Assembly: GCF_001046895.1 (NCBI RefSeq)
Contig: NZ_CAQI01000027.1
Span: 1-64,000 of the forward strand
Reading direction: 5' to 3'
Origin: Pseudarthrobacter siccitolerans
GTDB lineage: Bacteria; Actinomycetota; Actinomycetes; Actinomycetales; Micrococcaceae
Length of the DNA: 64,000 nucleotides
In this document: positions 36,598 through 49,089 of the stretch, in pieces
How positions within the stretch are numbered: position 1 is the stretch's first letter
Layout: the number at the start of each line of letters is the position of its first letter
The notes under the pieces: generated by a model
Databases searched by the model: none
What the model was told of the DNA's origin: nothing
Seen by the model: the letters and a program-made list of their open reading frames with translations, nothing else
Translations under genes and position numbers: made by a program

Positions 36598-37875
36598 ATG
36601 TCAGTGAAGACATCAAAGCGGATAACCGCCGCGGCGGTCGCAGCGGTCCTCGGCGTCTCGCTCGCCGCTTGCGCCAGCCAGGCCCCGTCCAGCCCTACGG
36701 CCAGCAAGGCCACAACGGGCTCATTCACAATTGGCACGAACCATAGCCCGGCCGTGAACGCCATCGTCGAAAAGTTCAAGGAAAAGTACCCGGAGATCAA
36801 CGTCGAGGTCAAGGACATGGCGCAGTCCTACCGTGAGGTCCTCGGGTCCCAGCTCGCCGGTAACAACGCGCCGGACGTCATGGAGATCCCCGGTGGCGGG
36901 GGAAACCCGATCAGCGCCAAGGTTGCCGGCGGACGCGGCTTCTATGCTGACCTGTCAGGAACTTCATGGGCGGGGGACATCCCGGAAATCGCGGAGCAGC
37001 AGCTCAAGAATGACAAGGACAAGCTGGTCGCCGTGCCGATGGTGGTGTCATCCATCGGTGCCATCTACAACCAGGGTGCGCTCGATGAAGTCGGCCTCAC
37101 CGCTCCGAAAACCTGGAGTGACGTACTCGATTTCTGCGCCGACGCCAAGGCCAAGGGTCGCGTGGCCTACGGGCTCGGACTATCCGACGCCTGGACGACC
37201 CAGCTGATCCCCTACGCCCTGACGTCCACCCTCGTCTACGGTAAGGACCCGAAGTTCCTCGAAGAACAGCTCGCGGGTAAGAAGTCCTTTGCCGACTCCG
37301 CATGGAAAGACTCGTTCGACAAGTACCTTGAAATGGACAAGGCCGGCTGTTTCAACCCCAGCCCGGTCGGCACCCCGTACGCCAGCGTTCAGGAGGCAAT
37401 CCGTGCCGGCAGCACGCTGGGCACCGTATCGGTCGCGAACGAGAACGCCAACATCGCCAAGGGCGGCCCGGCCAACCTCAAGCTCACGTACACGGCATTC
37501 CCCGCGACGGACAACCCTGAGGACCAGTACCTCCCCCTTTCCACCTCAGGCTTCGCGCTGAACGCCAAGAGCTCCAGCAACGGCGCGGCCGCAACCTTTA
37601 TCGACTTCCTCGCAGAACCGGCCGCCCAGGTCGCCTATGCCACGGCCTTCGGTGATGCACCGGCCATGCCGGGTGACGAAAAGCTTTCCAGCGAGGTCGG
37701 TCAACTCGCGAAGCAGTACATCGATAAGGACCATGCCACCACCTGGCCGGACCGCCTGTGGCCCAACGCCACCATCCAGCCGAAGGTATTCGACGGCGTC
37801 CAGGCGCTGTTCATCGGCAGCAGCACAGTCCAGGACGTCCTCGGCAAGATGGACTCCGCGTTCAAAGCAAGCTGA
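36598..37875 (+). CDS. Sugar-binding lipoprotein of the ABC importer
   Basis: 425 aa from the ATG at 36598 with GAAAGG 6 bases ahead. Lipoprotein signal: basic start, hydrophobic stretch, lipobox SLAAC with Cys 25. Family 1 extracellular solute-binding protein (IVEKFKEKYPEINVEVKDM, APDVMEIPGGGGNP, TWPDRLWPNATIQPKVFDGVQ). Anchored outside the membrane, it captures the oligosaccharide for the two permeases. A 15-bp hairpin directly follows its stop. Confidence 0.93.
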   Translation: MSVKTSKRITAAAVAAVLGVSLAACASQAPSSPTASKATTGSFTIGTNHSPAVNAIVEKFKEKYPEINVEVKDMAQSYREVLGSQLAGNNAPDVMEIPGGGGNPISAKVAGGRGFYADLSGTSWAGDIPEIAEQQLKNDKDKLVAVPMVVSSIGAIYNQGALDEVGLTAPKTWSDVLDFCADAKAKGRVAYGLGLSDAWTTQLIPYALTSTLVYGKDPKFLEEQLAGKKSFADSAWKDSFDKYLEMDKAGCFNPSPVGTPYASVQEAIRAGSTLGTVSVANENANIAKGGPANLKLTYTAFPATDNPEDQYLPLSTSGFALNAKSSSNGAAATFIDFLAEPAAQVAYATAFGDAPAMPGDEKLSSEVGQLAKQYIDKDHATTWPDRLWPNATIQPKVFDGVQALFIGSSTVQDVLGKMDSAFKAS

Positions 37876-37879
37876 TCCG

Positions 37880-37914
37880 GTTCGGGGGTCACGCGGTAGG
37901 CGTGACCCCCGAAC
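37880..37914 (+). promoter_or_regulatory. Intercistronic hairpin between binding protein and GH78 gene
   Basis: GTTCGGGGGTCACGC / GCGTGACCCCCGAAC, perfect 15-bp stem, 5-base loop, no U tract. As after many binding-protein genes (malE-type), it may stabilise the upstream mRNA and lower expression of the downstream enzymes. Confidence 0.6.
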
Positions 37915-37944
37915 TATCTCCTATCTCAACCAAGAAGGAATGTT

Positions 37945-40524
37945 GTGGCCTCCTCGCCCGACCAGGTCGAACTCGCACCTGACCTAGACGATCTCCCTCC
38001 GAACACCGACTGGCAGACCTACGTCCCCGCCCCGGCTCAACCCGACGCCCGGCCTGTCGCGGCCATCAAAGTCGAAGGTGACGTGGCCGGCCTCGCAGAG
38101 TTCCTCGAGGGCACAGGTGACCTTGTACTGACCTACCGTGACGGCGGACCGGTGCCCAGCGTTGTCCTGGACTACGGCACGAACGTAGCCGGCCGGCCGT
38201 GGTTCGATGTCTCCCGGGCAGATGCGGGGACCGCCGTGCGGGTCTCGTACAGCGAGAGCGCTCACTGGGCCGGACCAGAGGGGGACATCCGCGGAGGACA
38301 CAACGCCAGCGCCAACCGGGGCCGGGTCGAAGTGTTGGCGATCAACGGTCCGGGACGGATCGACAGGGAACTCATTCAAGGCGGGCAACGCTTCCAACGC
38401 CTTGCCCTGGAAACCCCCGGTACCGTCTCGCTGGCCTCCGTCGGCATCCACTTCACGGCCTTCCGGGCAACACCCGAGCAGTATCAGGGCTGGTTTGTCT
38501 GCAGTTCCGACGAGCTCACCCGGATCTGGTACGAGAGTGCCTACACCACGCAGTTGAACCAACTTCCCGCCGACACCCTGCCCATCCCCTGGACGGTCGA
38601 TGACAGCGGTCTGCGCGCCAAGGGCGGCACACTTGCGGTACTCCGGGACGCTGAGCACTGGACAGACGTCACCGCCACGTTCGAGACACGCATCGTCGAC
38701 CGGGCAGCGGGCTGGGTAGTCCGTGCCGCCGATGAGGGCGCCCGCGGCTACCTGTTGACACTGCGTACACCGGAGGAGGGCCGGCCCTGCACCCTGCACT
38801 GGTCCTACTTTGACGACGGTTACGAGGACCGGCCGCAGGACACTGTACGCCGCTACACGGAACTGGGCTCGGTCGAACTCGAAAAGGACCTCGATCCCGC
38901 CGATTGGCACCGCGTCCGCACCTCCGTCGAGGGTCCACTCCTGACGGTCGAAATCGACCAGACCACGCCCGTCCGTGTTGACCTGCGCGAACTGGCAGAA
39001 ATCCCCCTCGTGGAGAAGGGATCATTTGGCTTCCACGAGGCATGGGACACGAGCAAAGTACCAGGAGAGCACGCGCACTTCCGCAACCTGGTTGTGACAG
39101 CAGCCGACGGCAGCGAAGTGTTCAGCCACGACCTCAACGACGCCGAAGTACTCGGCCAGTTCATCGGTGACGGTGTCGTCTCTCCCGATCCGCTCCCGGT
39201 CATCCTCGACGGCGCCCGCCGTGACCGCTCAGTGTGGAGCGGTGACCTCATCGTTCAGATCCCCAACGTCTTCTACACGACCGCGGCAGCGGATTATGTC
39301 CGCGGTTCGATAGAACTCCTCAATAGCTTCCAGGAGCCCGATGGGCGCCTGCCAGCCCGCATACCGCCCCTGTTCCCTCCTGCGGTTCCACCACAGCACG
39401 GCCAGGTCTATTCCGCGGTGTACTCGATGCACCAGGTAACGAACCTTGCCCTGCACCACCTCTACACCGGCGACCTGGACTTCGTGCGGACCCAATGGCC
39501 TGCAGTCCTGCACCAACTCGAATACGACCACTCGCTCGTAGACGGGCGCGGGCTGTACGTGACAAACGAGGATAACGGCCTCGACTGGGACTGGTACGAC
39601 GGCCCCAAAACCGGCGCCGTCAGCGCCTACAACATCGTCTACTGCCATGTTCTTCGCCAAGCATCCGTGCTCGCCGCAGCGCTCGGCGAAACCACCACTG
39701 CCGCCGATCTGGCCGCCCGCGCAGAAAACTCACGCTCAGCGATCAACGAGCACCTTTACGATGCACAGCGCCGGCTTTACGTCCTCTCCGACCTCCACAA
39801 GGACGCGGTAGCTCAGGACGCGAACGCCCTCGCTGTCGTGCACGGTATCGCCCGGCCCGAGGACGCAGCAGACATCCTCGCCGCCCTCGACCAGGCACTG
39901 CCCCAGACGCCGTTCGGCCCGGAGGTGTTCGATGCTGCCGCCGGATTCCAGCAGAACGTGAGTCCCTACACGTCCGGGTTCCACTTGGGCGCGCTTTTCG
40001 AAGCTGGCCTCACGGATCGGGCGATAAAGCTTCTGCGCGATCTCTGGGGTCACATGGCCGCCCCCGGCCCGTACGCCAGCGGCACCGTCTGGGAGTTGCT
40101 GGAGACAGACGGCACGCCGGGCTTCGGTGTCACCACTAGCCTCGCCCACGGCTGGGCCTGCGCCCCGACCGTCGCGTTGTCCTCGTATGTGCTCGGCATA
40201 ACCCCCCGGTCCACAGCCTTCCGCACCTGGAGCATCGCACCCCAGACCGGTCCGCTCACCTGGGCGCGCGGTCAGGTTCCGACTCCCGATGGCCCGCTGG
40301 AAGTGAGCTGGAAACGGGAAGGATCAGCTTTGAACCTCGATGTCGTGACGCCCGGTTCCACCTCAGGCGCGATCACCGTGCCCGGTGCCGTTGCGCGCCT
40401 GCGCGGAGTGACAAACGGCGGCGAGCACCTTGACCTGACCCAAGCCTCGACGAACGGCGCGGCAACCATTTCATTCGACATACAGGCCGGCGGCCGCTAC
40501 ACCGTAGAGAGCGAGCTATGCTGA
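37945..40524 (+). CDS. GH78 alpha-L-rhamnosidase with inserted concanavalin-like domain
   Basis: 859 aa from a GTG after AAGAAGGA. N-terminal beta domain (about 40-200) with VLDYGTNVAGRPWFDVS and the sugar-site SYSES. A roughly 180-residue concanavalin/LamG-type insertion (about 210-385: WTDVTATFETRIVDRAAGWVVR, DWHRVRTSVEG, AHFRNLVV) comes next. The (alpha/alpha)6 barrel begins with LDGARRDRSVWSGDL, the GH78 active-site block, and has TNEDNGLDWDWYDG and WELLE in later positions; a C-terminal beta domain closes it. No signal peptide, hence intracellular. Family enzymes release terminal L-rhamnose; with GH115 next door the target is probably Rha-GlcA on arabinogalactan. Confidence 0.85.
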   Translation: MASSPDQVELAPDLDDLPPNTDWQTYVPAPAQPDARPVAAIKVEGDVAGLAEFLEGTGDLVLTYRDGGPVPSVVLDYGTNVAGRPWFDVSRADAGTAVRVSYSESAHWAGPEGDIRGGHNASANRGRVEVLAINGPGRIDRELIQGGQRFQRLALETPGTVSLASVGIHFTAFRATPEQYQGWFVCSSDELTRIWYESAYTTQLNQLPADTLPIPWTVDDSGLRAKGGTLAVLRDAEHWTDVTATFETRIVDRAAGWVVRAADEGARGYLLTLRTPEEGRPCTLHWSYFDDGYEDRPQDTVRRYTELGSVELEKDLDPADWHRVRTSVEGPLLTVEIDQTTPVRVDLRELAEIPLVEKGSFGFHEAWDTSKVPGEHAHFRNLVVTAADGSEVFSHDLNDAEVLGQFIGDGVVSPDPLPVILDGARRDRSVWSGDLIVQIPNVFYTTAAADYVRGSIELLNSFQEPDGRLPARIPPLFPPAVPPQHGQVYSAVYSMHQVTNLALHHLYTGDLDFVRTQWPAVLHQLEYDHSLVDGRGLYVTNEDNGLDWDWYDGPKTGAVSAYNIVYCHVLRQASVLAAALGETTTAADLAARAENSRSAINEHLYDAQRRLYVLSDLHKDAVAQDANALAVVHGIARPEDAADILAALDQALPQTPFGPEVFDAAAGFQQNVSPYTSGFHLGALFEAGLTDRAIKLLRDLWGHMAAPGPYASGTVWELLETDGTPGFGVTTSLAHGWACAPTVALSSYVLGITPRSTAFRTWSIAPQTGPLTWARGQVPTPDGPLEVSWKREGSALNLDVVTPGSTSGAITVPGAVARLRGVTNGGEHLDLTQASTNGAATISFDIQAGGRYTVESELC

Positions 40525-43500
40525 CATCCTCCACCACCTCCACAGCCCCTGCAGCCGCCCCGGCACCATCCCCGAAGGCGTCCTCATATCTGAGCGTTGA
40601 CCCCGATGCGGGCCTAACAATCGCGGTCGCCGGCGGAAGTCTTGGCATCAGCATCGCGGACACCGAGGACAGTGCCGTCCGCCGCGCCGCTGAAGACCTG
40701 GGGCGCGACCTTGGCCACGTCTGCGGCCCCCTGGACATCACTTTCGAAGACGCCCGGAATGCAAGGATCGTCATCGGAACGATTGGGCAATCCGCAGCGA
40801 TCGATGCCGCCATCCGTTCGGGCAAGCTGGACGTCTCCGCGCTCAAGGATGAGGCAGGACGACTGCGCTGGGAGGGGTTCCTGGTATCGGTGGTTGACGA
40901 TGTCCTCTACCTGGTCGGTACGGACCGCCGCGGGACCATTTACGCCATATACGATTTTGCCGAAGCAGCCGGCGTCTCTCCCTGGTACTGGTGGGGCGAC
41001 GTCCCCGTCCGGACCCGAGACCACCTCACCCTCAAGCCCGGCACCCACATCGTTGACTGGCCGTCGGTACGCTACCGGGGAATCTTCCTCAACGACGAAG
41101 AGGAACTGTGCCACTGGGCCCGCGCGCACACCGCAGATGACACCATCGGCCCGGAAACCTACGCGAGGGTCTACGAGCTGATTCTCCGGCTCAAAGGCAA
41201 CTACCTGTGGCCCGCCATGCACGTAGGGGCCTTCAACCACGACCCTGAAAACGGCCGCCTCGCCCACGAGATGGGTGTTGTCATCGGCACCAGCCACTGC
41301 GACATGCTGCTGCGCAGCAACGAGCATGAGTTCGGTCCGTGGGTGGAGCAACGGGGAGAACACGTTGAATACGACTACTCACTAACCGGCCGCAACAGGG
41401 ACCTTCTGAAGGAATACTGGCGGGGGAGCGTTGAACAAAACCGCGGATACGAAGTCACCTGGACCGTGGGCATGCGCGGGGTGCACGACTCGGGTTTCGA
41501 GACCATCGCCATCGACGAGGACGCATCTCTGACCGAGGCAGACAAGCTGCGCGCACGAGTAAACCTTCTGGAACATGTGATGCGGGATCAGAGGTCCCTC
41601 CTCTCGGAAGGACTATCCCTTCCCCCCGAAGCCGCACCGCAGCTGTTCATCCCCTACAAAGAGGTGCTTCCGCTCTACGACGCCGGCCTCGAAGTCCCCG
41701 ACGACGTCACCGTGGTGTGGGCAAATGACAGCTTCGGCCACATCCGCCGCTTCCCCGATCCGGCCGAGCGCCAACGCGCCGGCGGGCACGGACTCTACTA
41801 CCACTCCTCCTACTGGTCCAACTACACCACCAGCTACCTCGCCACCTCATCAACGCCTCTTGCCTTGATGAAGTCAGAGCTGCGCAAAGCATGGGACGAG
41901 GGCATACGCCAGCTGTGGGTGAACAACATCGGCGGCCTCAAACCACTCGAACTGGAGATGGAGTTCTTCCTGCGCAGCGCATGGGAAGCCGGCAAGGAAG
42001 AAACCACCGCCGACATTTCCGCCTTCACCGCTCAATGGATTGACGCCAAATTCAGTGGCGGTCACGGCCCGCAGGCAGGCGCCATCTATGCCGCCTACTA
42101 CCAGCTGAACAACCAGCGCAAAATCGAGCACCTTACCACTGATGTTTTTCCACAGGTCGGGTACGGCGATGAAGCGAGTCGGCGGCTGGGGGCAATCCAG
42201 AAACTTTACGAGGAGACCAACGCGATCCTGACGGCTCTTCCCCAGGATGAACGTGATGCGTTCTTCCAGCTCTTCGCAATCAAAATCCACATGTGCTACA
42301 TGACAAACGCGGAGTTCTACCACGCAGACAGGAGTTCCCTGGCCTACCGGACCGGTAAAGGAGCCGCCGCGGACCGCTACCTCGACGTCTCCCGCGCGTT
42401 TGCCGGGAACATCCGGGCCCTCATCCATCATTACAACAAGCAGATGTCCGGCGGCCGGTGGGATGGCATGTTCACCCCCCACGAATTCCCGCCCCCGGTG
42501 ATGCCACTGCATCCAGCGGCCACGCCTGCACTTTCGCTGAGGGAGCCTGGACTTGGGGTCACGGTTTGGGGAGCAACGGACCCGGACTCAGCACCGGAAA
42601 TTGTCTTCTGGCCAACCGGCACCGACGCCAAGTGGATCGAGGTCTACAACACCGGTGCCGGACACATCAGGTTCACCGTTACCGCCGAACCGTGGATCGA
42701 GATCGGCGCACATCCTGACGCCGTCGCCACCGAAACACGGATCCCTGTCCGCGTCGCCAACCCGGACCTTCACGCAGGCCGCACAGGAACTGTGCAGGTG
42801 AGATCTGTCGACACCGGAGAGACAGCCCTTATCTCGGTGCGCGTGATGGCAACAAAGCCCGTACCCCATGACTTCAGCGGAGCGTTGGAAGCCGACGGAT
42901 ACGTGAGCATCGACCCGTCCCAGCACGACCAAACCACCCTCGCACAACACAGCAACTGGGCTGTGGTGCAGCACCTCGGCCGCTATGGCAACGCCGCCAT
43001 CCAGACTGAGCTGCCGGCGGTAACTACATCCTGCGACCTGGAAGCAATACTTGAATTCGGGGTACACCTTGAAACTCCCGGTGCACACCTCTTGGAGCTC
43101 CACCGCCTGCCCACACTGAACTCGACCGGCCGCATCCGGGTCGGAGTGAGCGTTGATGACTATCCAGTCGTGGTCCTTGAGAGCGCCACCACCGACGAGC
43201 ATCGGGGATCGTGGTCGATGACTGTCCAGGACAACATCGAAAAACTCCAAATTCACTTGCCTTGGCTGACCCAAGGGCCCCACACACTGCGCCTTCATGC
43301 AATCGACAAGTTTGTCGCTATTTCGAAGGCAGTCATTTATACGACAGTGCCAGCTGCCAGCAACCTCGGACCCGATTTCAGCACCCACGCCCATCGGCCA
43401 GGCACCCGCCTGGAAGATCCAAACCCTGCGGCCATCAGCCCTGAAACGGTCGAACGCGCTGCCAGGAATATGTACGGAATCGATCCGCAGGCAGTAGCGA

Positions 43501-44219
43501 AGCCAGATCAGATCTACGCGGACCGCCGGTTCTGGGACGGTCCAACCACGTTCCGCCGCCCCATTTCGATACCACAAACCCAGCACGGATCACCGATAGA
43601 GACCCTCACCCCGCAGGGAACGAAAGACGTGATTGCGGCGATGGGATCCGGAGTCATCCACGAGGCCGGTGGCGTCATTGCCTTCGAAGCCGAATATGCT
43701 CTCGCCAACAGCCAAGACGCCTGGTTGACGCCGGGCGGCCACAACAGATCAGCATCCTGGACACACACCCAGGCAGAGACGAGCGGCGGCACCGGCCTCG
43801 CCATGCACGTGCAGCCCCGTGGCACGCTATGGGAAGACCCCCTTCACGCGCCCGGTATGCACTTCGCCCTCGACGTCGGATCTCCAGGAACCTACCGTGT
43901 GTGGCTTCTGGTCAAGTTCGACGACAACCAGGACGACTCTTGCGTAATTGCCGTAGACGGCGTCCCGCAGCAGACCAGCGAACAATACTCCCGAGGGAGC
44001 CTGTGCGCCTACGGCCTCCGCCAGAGATGGGTCTGGGTGCACCTGTCCAATATTGACCTCACCTCCGGTGACCACACCTTCTCCATCATCGCCCGCAAGT
44101 CAGGTTTACGTGTGGACCGGGCATACCTCACCCTCGGGGACGAGCTGCCGCCGGTCGACGCCCACTGGGTCCCGAATCTACGGTCAATACTCTCCGCCCA
44201 CCCGGCGCAGGGCAGATAA
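40518..44219 (+). CDS. GH115 alpha-glucuronidase
   Basis: 1233 aa, start overlapping the GH78 stop by 7 bases. N-terminal domain (GLTIAVAGGSLGISIADTE, ARIVIGTIGQS), then the GH115 barrel: SPWYWWGDVPV, VRYRGIFLNDEEEL, LKGNYLWPAMH, GVVIGTSHCDMLLRSNEHE, VTWTVGMRGVHDSGF, VVWANDSFGHIR and WVNNIGGLKPLELEMEF. C-terminal Gly_hydro_115_C beta domain (AFEAEYAL..., LRVDRAYLTLGDE). These enzymes remove GlcA or 4-O-methyl-GlcA from polymers, including arabinogalactan as well as xylan. No signal peptide, so it acts on imported oligosaccharides. No xylanase lies in the window. Confidence 0.92.
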   Translation: MLTSSTTSTAPAAAPAPSPKASSYLSVDPDAGLTIAVAGGSLGISIADTEDSAVRRAAEDLGRDLGHVCGPLDITFEDARNARIVIGTIGQSAAIDAAIRSGKLDVSALKDEAGRLRWEGFLVSVVDDVLYLVGTDRRGTIYAIYDFAEAAGVSPWYWWGDVPVRTRDHLTLKPGTHIVDWPSVRYRGIFLNDEEELCHWARAHTADDTIGPETYARVYELILRLKGNYLWPAMHVGAFNHDPENGRLAHEMGVVIGTSHCDMLLRSNEHEFGPWVEQRGEHVEYDYSLTGRNRDLLKEYWRGSVEQNRGYEVTWTVGMRGVHDSGFETIAIDEDASLTEADKLRARVNLLEHVMRDQRSLLSEGLSLPPEAAPQLFIPYKEVLPLYDAGLEVPDDVTVVWANDSFGHIRRFPDPAERQRAGGHGLYYHSSYWSNYTTSYLATSSTPLALMKSELRKAWDEGIRQLWVNNIGGLKPLELEMEFFLRSAWEAGKEETTADISAFTAQWIDAKFSGGHGPQAGAIYAAYYQLNNQRKIEHLTTDVFPQVGYGDEASRRLGAIQKLYEETNAILTALPQDERDAFFQLFAIKIHMCYMTNAEFYHADRSSLAYRTGKGAAADRYLDVSRAFAGNIRALIHHYNKQMSGGRWDGMFTPHEFPPPVMPLHPAATPALSLREPGLGVTVWGATDPDSAPEIVFWPTGTDAKWIEVYNTGAGHIRFTVTAEPWIEIGAHPDAVATETRIPVRVANPDLHAGRTGTVQVRSVDTGETALISVRVMATKPVPHDFSGALEADGYVSIDPSQHDQTTLAQHSNWAVVQHLGRYGNAAIQTELPAVTTSCDLEAILEFGVHLETPGAHLLELHRLPTLNSTGRIRVGVSVDDYPVVVLESATTDEHRGSWSMTVQDNIEKLQIHLPWLTQGPHTLRLHAIDKFVAISKAVIYTTVPAASNLGPDFSTHAHRPGTRLEDPNPAAISPETVERAARNMYGIDPQAVAKPDQIYADRRFWDGPTTFRRPISIPQTQHGSPIETLTPQGTKDVIAAMGSGVIHEAGGVIAFEAEYALANSQDAWLTPGGHNRSASWTHTQAETSGGTGLAMHVQPRGTLWEDPLHAPGMHFALDVGSPGTYRVWLLVKFDDNQDDSCVIAVDGVPQQTSEQYSRGSLCAYGLRQRWVWVHLSNIDLTSGDHTFSIIARKSGLRVDRAYLTLGDELPPVDAHWVPNLRSILSAHPAQGR

Positions 44220-44246
44220 CAGGCCCCGCGCCGGGACTCATCCGGT

Positions 44247-44291
44247 CCGGGCTGGTGCAGGAAATATTTGAGGCATTGCGCACCAGCCCGG
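44247..44291 (+). terminator. Inverted repeat between GH115 and GH2 genes
   Basis: CCGGGCTGGTGC / GCACCAGCCCGG, 12-bp perfect arms around a 21-base AT-rich loop. Possible partial terminator or mRNA processing site in the 261-base gap; the rest of the gap has no gene. No T run follows. Confidence 0.45.
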
Positions 44292-44426
44292 GTCATCTCA
44301 CAACGGCCAAGGCATGAAAGTCCGAAGCCACGGCAGCCCTCGAGTCGGGCCAGCCCTTTGCCCTGAATCCAGCACCCAGGTCGGCGCCGGCGTTGCCCGC
44401 GCGGCGCCACCCGAGGCCGACCATGA

Positions 44427-47380
<2,954 letters not shown>

Positions 47381-47381
<1 letters not shown>

Positions 47382-48427
47382 TGCCTGACTTCCCGAGTTA
47401 CCCCGCCCCTTCAGCCGACGGTCCTGGTCACTTTCCACGGCTCATCGGACTGGACTGGGGATCCACGGCATGCCGCGCTTACCTCATCGGGGAAGGCGGC
47501 CGCATACTCGACTCCAACATCGGCGGCCTCGGCGTTCTTGCCCTGTCAATGGCGGCCCCTGAGAAGGAGGCAGCGTTCGACAGCCAGCTGGAGCTACTGG
47601 TGGGGAAGTGGCTGCGGACCAGACCCGGGCTCCCACTGCTGGCTTGCGGGATGGTGGGCAGCGACCAAGGCTGGGCCGTGGCGCCCTACAAGGAAACCCC
47701 GGCCGATCTTATGAGTAAGTCGCTGCTTCCACTTACCGAAGTGTCCACGAGTTCCGGTCCGCTGCACATCGTTCCCGGCCTGCTCACCAACGGCACTAAG
47801 AAACCACACGTCAAAGGGCTACCGGACGTGATGCGGGGGGAAGAGACCCAGATTCTGGGCGCCCTTCCCGACATCCCCGGCGACGACCTGTCCGTGATCA
47901 TCCTCCCGGGAACACACACCAAGTGGGTGCGGCTACGGGGGAGCACCGTGACGAACTTCGGCACGTCCATGACCGGAGAAATCTACGCACTCCTCCTGCA
48001 GCACAGCATTCTCGGACGCTTGGTGGAGAACCCAGCTGCCCCCGATGAAAACGCCTTCCAGCAGGGCCTTGACGTCGTCTTCCGCGACGGAACAGGGCCA
48101 GCTGGGGGTGGCACCGACATACTCTCCACGCTCTTCTCCGCCCGAACCCTTGCCATGACCGGCCAGATCCGGCCATCCAGCATTCCGGACTACATATCGG
48201 GGTTGATGATTGGGACCGAGGTCGCTGGATTCGCCGGTCACTGGTTGAACTCCAGGAAAGACCGGCCGACAGTAACAATCTGTGCCAACGACGCCTTAGC
48301 TTCCCGTTACGCCACCGCACTTTTGCAAGTGGACATCAAGGCGACTCTGGCGGTGGAAAATGCGGCAGCGAGAGGGCTGTGGCGCATCGGCGTAAGGGCC
48401 GGGCTTATTGAAAGGGAATCAACATGA
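47381..48427 (+). CDS. dgoK: 2-dehydro-3-deoxygalactonokinase
   Basis: 348 aa from the ATG at 47381 overlapping the lacZ stop. ASKHA kinase fold: phosphate-1 motif LIGLDWGSTACRAYLI, MVGSDQGW, and the DgoK block VIILPGTHTKWV with the later GLMIGTEVAGFAG. Phosphorylates 2-dehydro-3-deoxy-D-galactonate at C6. Second step-enzyme of the De Ley-Doudoroff pathway, co-encoded here with the aldolase and dehydratase. Confidence 0.92.
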
Positions 48428-49089
48428 CGGGCACACCGACCGGCTTGGTGGCGATCCTTCGGGGCCTGACCCCGCCCGAATCCGAGGCAATCGGTGCGGC
48501 CCTATACGCTGGCGGCTTCCGTTCCATCGAGGTCCCGGTCAATTCACCGGACCCCTATCGAACCATTCGGCGGTTACGTTCAAGCCTGCCTGACGACTGC
48601 ACCGTTGGTGCCGGTACCGTCCTGCGAACCGCGGAGGTCCAACTGGCCCATCAGGCCGGTTCGACCATGATCGTTTCACCGAACACGAATCCGAAAGTGA
48701 TCCGGGCCGCCGTGGCAGCCGGGATGCGCAGCTACCCCGGGGTCGCAACCCCCACCGAAGCGTTCACCGCAATAGACGCCGGCGCCACCAGCCTCAAGCT
48801 CTTTCCTGCCGAATCCATCGGCATTACGGGGATGAGGGCATGGCGGGCCGTTCTGCCGCCAGAGGTCGAGATGGTGCCTGTCGGCGGCATCGATGCGGCC
48901 AATCTCGCTCGCTGGGCGGCAGCCGGCGCCGGCGGCGCCGGGATCGGAACAACACTCTACAAGCCAGGCCGCAACGCCGCCGACGTCGGCGCACGCGCTG
49001 CCGAGCTCATCGCAGCGTGGACCTCCGCGACCACAATGGCCAGCGCGCAGCCCGTCACAACGGAGACGTACACACAGGAGAATCCATGA
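48424..49089 (+). CDS. dgoA: 2-dehydro-3-deoxy-6-phosphogalactonate aldolase
   Basis: 221 aa, overlapping dgoK by 4 bases. Class I KDPG/KDPGal aldolase barrel: LVAILRGLTPPES with the catalytic Glu/Arg, SIEVPVNSPDPYRTI, VGAGTVL, and the Schiff-base Lys in SLKLFPAES. The VPVNSP element is typical of the galactonate branch rather than Eda. Splits KDPGal into pyruvate and glyceraldehyde 3-phosphate. Confidence 0.93.
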   Translation: MTGTPTGLVAILRGLTPPESEAIGAALYAGGFRSIEVPVNSPDPYRTIRRLRSSLPDDCTVGAGTVLRTAEVQLAHQAGSTMIVSPNTNPKVIRAAVAAGMRSYPGVATPTEAFTAIDAGATSLKLFPAESIGITGMRAWRAVLPPEVEMVPVGGIDAANLARWAAAGAGGAGIGTTLYKPGRNAADVGARAAELIAAWTSATTMASAQPVTTETYTQENP

